The notes beneath the pieces were generated by a model. It worked only from the letters and a program-made list of their open reading frames with translations, was not told the DNA's origin and searched no databases. From the NCBI GenBank assembly GCA_016703335.1, contig JADJCG010000018.1, forward strand, positions 1-42,798: a DNA stretch of 42,798 nt, in the 5' to 3' direction. This document shows, one piece after another, positions 38,060-42,798 of this stretch. Position 1 is the stretch's first letter. Every line of letters begins with the position of its first letter. The DNA comes from Caulobacteraceae bacterium (lineage in GTDB: Bacteria; Pseudomonadota; Alphaproteobacteria; Caulobacterales; Aquidulcibacteraceae). The translations under genes were made by a program, and so were the position numbers.

Positions 38060-38105
38060 TGCGACCCGCTTACTCTCTCCATCCCAGTCGGTGACTTAGC
38101 TGCCG
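38060..38105 (+). repeat. Dispersed intergenic repeat, type A, partial (copy A6)
   Basis: GCGACCCGCTTACTCTCTCC, ATCCCAGTCGGTGACTTAGC matches the middle of type A. The GTGTTGTCGCC core has been lost. It lies between the GGDEF-EAL start and the kinase stop. Confidence 0.5.
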
Positions 38106-38187
38106 ATCGCGACTTCGACGTCGAACAGTGCGCTCAAATCGGTGACCTGCTCAAACAATCAATCCGATGCAGAGTCAGGTCGGGAGG

Positions 38188-39798
38188 CTAATGGTGAAGG
38201 TCAAGCGCGTGTTCATCGGCCAATGGACACGATGGCAGCGTCAGACGGATGGTCGCGCCTTGGCCGGGTGCGGATTCAATGTCGATAGAGCCGCTCGATT
38301 GCACCATGAGCGCCTGCACTTGCGCCAAGCCAATTCCAGAGCCGTTGGCGCCTTTGGTCGTAAAGAACGGGTCCAAAGCGCGTTGTAACACTGCCTCGGA
38401 CATGCCCAAGCCCGTATCGGCGACGACAATGTCGAAACAATTGGCTCGCGTGGAGGCCTTGCCGCGGATTGAAAAGGCGCCACCGTCAGGCATTGCATCG
38501 CGCATTGGCGGCGAGGTTTACCAGGGCCGACTCTAGTTGAGCGCGATTGGTAGTGACGCACGCACCTGGCGCAACCTCGATCGTGAGATCGATGGTCGCG
38601 CCCAACGTCTGCGCCAACAATGCCTCGATCGATGCTAGCGTTTCGCCGAGATCGACCCGCTCCAACGCGATCGGCTTGTCGCGGGTAAAAACTCATCAAC
38701 TGTTTGACCAGCACAGCGCCGCGTTCGGCAGCGGAGCGGATGTGGTGGATATTTTCCAGTTGGCCTGGACTGGCTTCACGTTCGAGTTTTCCGGGTCGAC
38801 GCCAAAATGATGGTGGGAAATTGTTGAAGTCATGGGCAACGCCGCTCGCGAGTTGGCCAATGGCCTCAAACTACTGAGACCGCGCGCGGGTGCGCTCAAC
38901 GGCGCGCCAGCGTGCTTGTTCACGCACGGCATAGACGATGCCAAGAGCCGCCGTTAGCAGCGCCACCAAAAGCGCAAGAAAACCGAGCCCCGCGGAGCCC
39001 GCGGCAAGCGCGCTAAGGCCGACGCGCGGGATAGCGATGTGGGTCGAAAAACCCGACAGTGGCGAGGTGACGTAGGCGGTGCGATTGCGCAGGCCCTCAT
39101 AGGTCACGCCCTCATAAACCCCGCTGGGCGCTTCCGCGATGGCGCTGCGCACATACTGGGTGGCGGGTTGTCCCAACATTTCCTGGTAGTCGAGGGTTCG
39201 CGCAATGAAATTGCCTTGGCGGTCAACCACGGCGCCGATGTCGGGCGGCGACACATCGGCCATCAATGCTTGCTGCATGTCTGCAACATCGAGTTCAGCG
39301 CTCAAAAGATAACGCGCTTGATCGTCGATTTGAATTGGCTGATGGATCGATACGCACGGACGGTCTGGCGCGGACCCGGTAATGTCGCCAATCGCGAGGG
39401 CGCGATCACCCCGCAAGTATGCAGCAACGGACGGACGTTCTGAGCGACGCGACGTTTGCGCTTCGGTCAGCGTCCAAACCTCTTGCCCGGAGCGCAGGTC
39501 GGTCAAAATGACATTCCGCCAATCGCGGTGAGCGCTGGCGACAGCTTGGACTCTCGCTCGCGCCCGGGCGAAGTCTCGCTCAGCAAAAGCCGAAGATCCG
39601 GCCAAAACGCTGAGCGCGGTTTTGGCCCGCGATCAGCTCATTATCGATATGAGCGTTAACCTCGCGCGCCAAAGATAGGCGTTCGCTTATAGCTCGCTCT
39701 TGCACTGCGGTGAGGTTGCCGGCGCCCATCATCGCGGCCAGCACGATGAGTGGCGCGACCGCCGCGAACCCTATGACAATCGTGGTTCGCCGCAGCAC
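38188..39798 (-). CDS. Sensor histidine kinase with extracellular cache-type domain (frameshifts)
   Basis: GTG 39798 has AGGGGG eight bases upstream. One N-terminal helix (TTIVIGFAAVAPLIVLAAMM) and a second (AGLGFLALLVALLTAALGIV) flank a roughly 220-residue periplasmic dCache-like sensor (GAVVDRQGNFIARTLDYQEM). The HisKA H-box is LASGVAHDFNN. The HATPase has NLAANARDAMPDGG (N box), VVADTGLGMSE (G1), DPFFTTKGANGSGIGLAQVQ (F/G2). Slips near 39590, 38870, 38800, 38690 and 38490 break it. About 537 aa, no receiver domain. No cognate regulator is adjacent. Confidence 0.8.
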
Positions 39799-39973
39799 GC
39801 TCCCCACCCCCTAAACACGCAATGAACCAAAATCTGCTTCGAGCTTGTATATTCAGCGACCATCCGTTTTCGACGCGCATCGCCAATCGTCCCGCCATCA
39901 GAGCATGTTCGTGAAAGCAAAACGCGCGGAAACGAACTGTCACAAATTTTCTGGCGCAGCGCGCAGCGACGTC

Positions 39974-40123
39974 TCAACTCGCGGTGCAGGTGGCGATCAG
40001 GGCGAACGTCCCAATCACCCACGCGACCAAGAGCGATGATCCCAATGTGCGCAGCCGATCTGGTGGTTCCGCCATGGCCGCCAAAACGGCAGTCGGTGCC
40101 GTAATGTTCCTTACATTCTGCAT
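39974..40123 (-). CDS. Small single-pass membrane protein (49 aa)
   Basis: Reads MQNVRNITAPTAVLAAMAEP, PDRLRTLGSSLLVAWVIGTF and ALIATCTAS. An AAGGCGG box lies about nine bases upstream of the ATG, and a C-terminal membrane helix is present. It is intact and isolated between the kinase and repeat A7. Function unknown. Confidence 0.45.
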   Translation of the reverse strand: MQNVRNITAPTAVLAAMAEPPDRLRTLGSSLLVAWVIGTFALIATCTAS

Positions 40124-40252
40124 GGTGTGTAGCCGCCTTCCCGGCCAAGACTGACCTGTTCGTTCGTGGCACCTTGGATGCGCCTGAGTTGGCGCTACTC
40201 CTCCCTTCGCCCTACCTTGTTGCTGATCTCGGGCGCAGCGAACGTCCAGAAG

Positions 40253-40358
40253 GGGCCAACGCGCGTCATCGCGCCAATTTTCTCGACTGGCCTCTCTCGA
40301 TTGCGGTCGGTGGCTTAGCACGCAGCAACGGCGTGTTATCGCCGATAGCCGCCATTGG
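40253..40358 (+). repeat. Dispersed intergenic repeat, type A (copy A7)
   Basis: GGGGCCAACGCGCGTCATCG, TTTTCTCGACTGGCCTCTCT, GATTGCGGTCGGTGGCTTAG, the core GCAACGGCGTGTTATCGCCG and the right end ATAGCCGCCATTGGC. The most diverged of the full-length copies. Confidence 0.7.
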
Positions 40359-40863
40359 CATCGTGCCCGCGAAACACGTTCACGCGCGTGGGGAGTGGGT
40401 AGGCGATCACGCATGGCGCGACCTCACGACTTTTTCGTTTGGAATTCGTGGGCTTGGGCGGGCGCTTACAAGCACGCGGCGGACAGAGAGGGATTCGTTA
40501 GAGACCGAAAGCACCTAATCCACCAACAGGTTAGGCGTCTCACGCCGCAAACATACCCCACAACATACCCCGCGATTTGTATCCGAAATTTTAGGTTCGA
40601 GTCCCAAACTGGCTCTATCGCAGGCCGTTGCACGTGTGTCCCACAGAGGCGTCCCGACATTCCAACTTGGACTGAGACGCTTTGCGACACCCTTATTGCT
40701 GCTTCAGCGAGATTGAAACGGCTGCCGCGCGCAAGCCAGCGCATGCAAATCGGCGCACGCTGCCCGCTGACGCTGGCGGTGGCGTAGCGCCAACAGAAAC
40801 CATTTGAGCCGGCGTTCACAACGGCGGACCGGGCGTAACGACTGCACATCCCGCATCTCTTAA
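40359..40863. other. Non-coding stretch with repeat and tRNA-arm-like sequence
   Basis: No ORF here looks coding. It contains two direct copies of ACATACCCC (40551-40559 and 40563-40571) and GGTTCGAGTCCC at 40594-40605, which looks like a tRNA T-arm but has no cloverleaf upstream. Such a combination can mark an old integration site, though no integrase is present. Confidence 0.3.
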
Positions 40864-40968
40864 TGGCCAGTCAGCCTGCCCGGTCGCGAGCGCAACAGCT
40901 TGAAGCGCGTGAAACGCGGCTGCGAGAACTAAAACTCGCCCGCACCGACTTTGTTGCGAGAGATTGAG
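40864..40968 (+). CDS. Possible short ORF, uncertain
   Basis: ATG opens MASQPARSRAQQLEARETRL, then RELKLARTDFVARD and TGA. The charged helical composition looks like a coiled-coil fragment, and a +1 shift would continue REIETEQIFAGATIDAAI. There is no ribosome-binding site, and it overlaps the better supported minus-strand ORF, so only one of the two is likely real. Confidence 0.2.
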
Positions 40969-41027
40969 ACGGAGCAAATCTTCGCTGGCGCCACCATCGA
41001 CGCCGCAATCATAAGAACGAATTTCAT
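40929..41027 (-). CDS. Very small ORF at the end of the SDR operon (32 aa)
   Basis: AGGAGA five bases upstream and an ATGA overlap with the preceding membrane protein stop are strong translation signals. The peptide MKFVLMIAASMVAPAKICSV begins like a signal peptide and ends quickly (NKVGAGEF). It may be a truncated or frameshifted small exported protein. Confidence 0.4.
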   Translation of the reverse strand: MKFVLMIAASMVAPAKICSVSISRNKVGAGEF

Positions 41028-41459
41028 GTGTCTCTCCTCGCGCGCGGCATACAGATAAGCGGCATCAGCGCAAAAATGACGAGGGTGGCGGCGTAGATCA
41101 CGCCCGCCGGCGTGACGAAGTGCGCCAGTTGATCGCTGAGCGTCATGCCGCGCAGACCAAAACCTACTGCAAGATCGGCAACTTGCTGCAGGATAAGCGC
41201 CACCAAGCCAATGGCGAAAGCTCGGCCATTCACCGCGCACGCGCGTCCAGCGGAGTGCGGCGCGGGCCGCAAACCACATCGCGGCGATCAAGAACGGCGC
41301 TTCGATCAAAACCGCGAGGGCGTTGCCGAGCCACGGCTCGAGCCAGATCACGCGAGCAGGCCCAAGCAGCAGACCCGCGGCAAACACGAGTGCGAAGTAC
41401 ACGGCCGCCGCATGCAGGACCCGCTTAGGGCTTTGCGGCGGCAGGTTCGTTTCGATCAT
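41024..41459 (-). CDS. Membrane protein in SDR operon (one frameshift)
   Basis: Starts MIETNLPPQSPKRVLHAAAV with helices VYFALVFAAGLLLGPARVIW and AVLIEAPFLIAAMWFAARAA. After a slip near 41235 it continues RAFAIGLVALILQQVADLAV and AGVIYAATLVIFALMPLICM. About 145 residues, four helices. The ATG overlaps the SDR stop as ATGA. Unknown function. Confidence 0.65.
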
Positions 41460-42226
41460 TGCGCGGTGTAGCCGCCGTCGATCACCAATTCAGCGCCAGT
41501 CACGAACTTGGATTCATCGGACGCGAGATAAGAACGCCATAGGCGATGTCGTCCGCCTCGCCGCAGAGATGGCCGACAGGGTGCAGACCTGTAACAAACG
41601 CCTTCGCCGCTTCCGGGTCAGGTTGGGCGGCGAGATAATTCTCGACCATCGGCGTCCAGATGTAGCCTGGATGCACTGAGTTCACCAGATCTTGTAGCCC
41701 GCTTTCGCACAATGCAGCGCAGCTGACTTGGTGAAAATGCGGACGCCGCCCTTGCTCGCATTGTAGGCGGCAAAGGTCAGCATCACCAATCAATCCTTCG
41801 ATCGACGAGAGGTTGATGATCGATCCGCCGCCGGTGTCTTTCATCGCGGCGACACGCTGCGCGTTCCCATAAAGACGCCATCGAGATTGACCGCCATCAA
41901 GGCGCGCCACTGCTCCAGCGTTGTCGTCTCGACACTGCCGCCGAGCGCCACGCCAGCATTGTTCACGAGAATGTTCAACCGGCCGAAGCGGCGCAGGTAG
42001 CGGCGCTCACCGCATCCCAATCCGTCTCGGATGAAACGTCCTGGCGCATGAACATGGCCTCACCGCCTGCCTCGACAATTTCCTCAGCGACTACGCGCCC
42101 CTCGCGCTCCATAACGTCGGTGATCATCACCTTAGCGCCTTCGCGCGCCAGCAACAGGCGCAAGCGCGCCCAAAGGCCAAGACCGCCGCCGGTGACCAAC
42201 GCTACTTTGTTCTCTACGCGTCGCAT
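41456..42226 (-). CDS. Short-chain dehydrogenase/reductase (multiple frameshifts)
   Basis: Start MRRVENKVALVTGGGLGLWA shows a degenerate TGxxxGIG cofactor motif. AREGAKVMITDVMEREGRVV, a shifted NILVNNAG segment near 41960, then GGGSIINLSSIEGLIGD (catalytic Ser region), VNSVHPGYIWTPMVENYLAA and, in a further frame, SDESKFVTGAELVIDGGYTA follow. This is a classical SDR of about 255 residues, cyclohexanol- or hydroxysteroid-dehydrogenase-like. The Y-x3-K segment near 41760 is disrupted as sequenced. At least four indels. Confidence 0.75.
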
Positions 42227-42237
42227 TGGCGACCCCA

Positions 42238-42798
42238 CTAGTGAGCCATCAGCAGGGGATGGATGGGGCGGCCAGCAATTCACGCGTTACGCCGCCGAAC
42301 AGCAATTCACGTGCGCGCGAGTGCCCGTACGCGCCAAGCACCAGCATGTCCGGCGTCGACGGCGATCGCCTCGTTCAATAATGCCCTCGCTTCCGTACGG
42401 CCGAGGGCCATGGAGTTAATGCACTTCCGCTCCGATAGCGTGGCAAAGCAAGTAAGCTGCGAGATCTGACCGGGCGCCGAGACGCCCTCGCCCTTTTTGG
42501 CGTCGACGGTGGCGACGACCACCGCTCGGCGCGCTTCAAGAGGCATAGGCGCCAGCGACAGCATAACAGCTTCGGCCTTCGTGTTCCAGCCAATGACGAT
42601 CGTCTCCCAGCTGCGCTGGCGAATTAGCCTATCCGGCACGAGCAACACCGGCCGGCGGATTTGAACAGATCATCCTCGATCATGGCGCGGCGGGCGCGAT
42701 CATGAGGCCGTTGCGGCCCAGGATGGTGAGGATCGGCGAGCTGCGCGAGGCGACGATCTTATCGTCATCGACCGCGCGTTCGATGGCGAGATCACGCA
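42238..42798 (-). CDS. Universal stress protein (UspA)-like, 5' end beyond window (frameshifted)
   Basis: Pieces RPVLLVPDRLI, SWETIVIGWNTKAEAVMLSL and a C-terminal segment in another frame (LVLGAYGHSRARELLFGG then VTRELLAAPSIP) match the Usp fold, whose ATP-binding loop is G-x2-G-x9-G-S/T. The stop TAG is at 42240-42238, 12 bp before the SDR start. The upstream part (IVASRSSPILTILGRNGLMI) reaches the window edge. Several indels. Confidence 0.65.

Noticed and set aside
40591..40620. Possible tRNA gene
   Set aside because: The T-arm-like stretch has no D-arm, anticodon arm or acceptor stem at the right distance.

Overview
This window is GC-rich, gene-dense DNA from a Gram-negative bacterium, most likely an alphaproteobacterium of the Caulobacterales/Hyphomonadaceae kind. 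That placement is inferred from base composition, a TonB-dependent receptor operon, an ECF sigma unit, GGDEF/EAL and histidine kinase signalling, and the frequent ATGA/GTGA gene overlaps. No rRNA, tRNA, CRISPR array or transposase gene was seen.

Layout: 1-3540 holds an ABM-type monooxygenase (partial), a GNAT acetyltransferase, an XRE-cupin regulator, a nitroreductase, a DUF3885 remnant and an agmatine deiminase. 3642-4902 and 16645-17907 are two direct copies of a class 3 lipase cassette, both with broken reading frames. 4981-6257 is decayed (an unknown gene, a TetR regulator and a small hypothetical gene). 6610-13888 is a tightly overlapping five-gene operon: SWIM zinc finger, DUF5691, MoxR-type AAA+ ATPase, DUF5682 and VWA. 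It resembles E. coli yehL/yehM/yehP/yehQ and probably forms an ATPase-VWA chaperone or conflict-type machine. 14206-18655 carries a DUF1579-like lipoprotein, an ECF sigma/membrane protein pair, the second lipase copy and an XRE regulator/membrane protein pair with its own palindromic operator.

19957-28113 is a catabolic locus on the minus strand: TonB-dependent receptor, serine hydrolase, GPH-family symporter and carboxylesterase. It faces a TetR gene across an intergenic region holding a perfect 24-bp palindrome over the predicted -10 box. 28589-31202 is an outer-membrane barrel/GT2 polysaccharide synthase pair. 31419-36323 has RidA, an NAD(P)-binding protein, an M6-like metalloprotease and membrane proteins. 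36362-39798 has a GGDEF-EAL protein and a histidine kinase. 40929-42798 is a stress protein/SDR/membrane protein operon cut by the window end.

The most unusual feature is a family of about 15 short intergenic repeats (types A-D). They share left and right ends, have a variable hairpin middle, and all lie in the same orientation whatever the direction of the flanking genes. In three places the repeat terminus supplies the stop codon of the neighbouring gene. Many genes carry frameshifts. Several can be repaired by one base in a homopolymer, so a good part of the apparent decay may be sequencing error.
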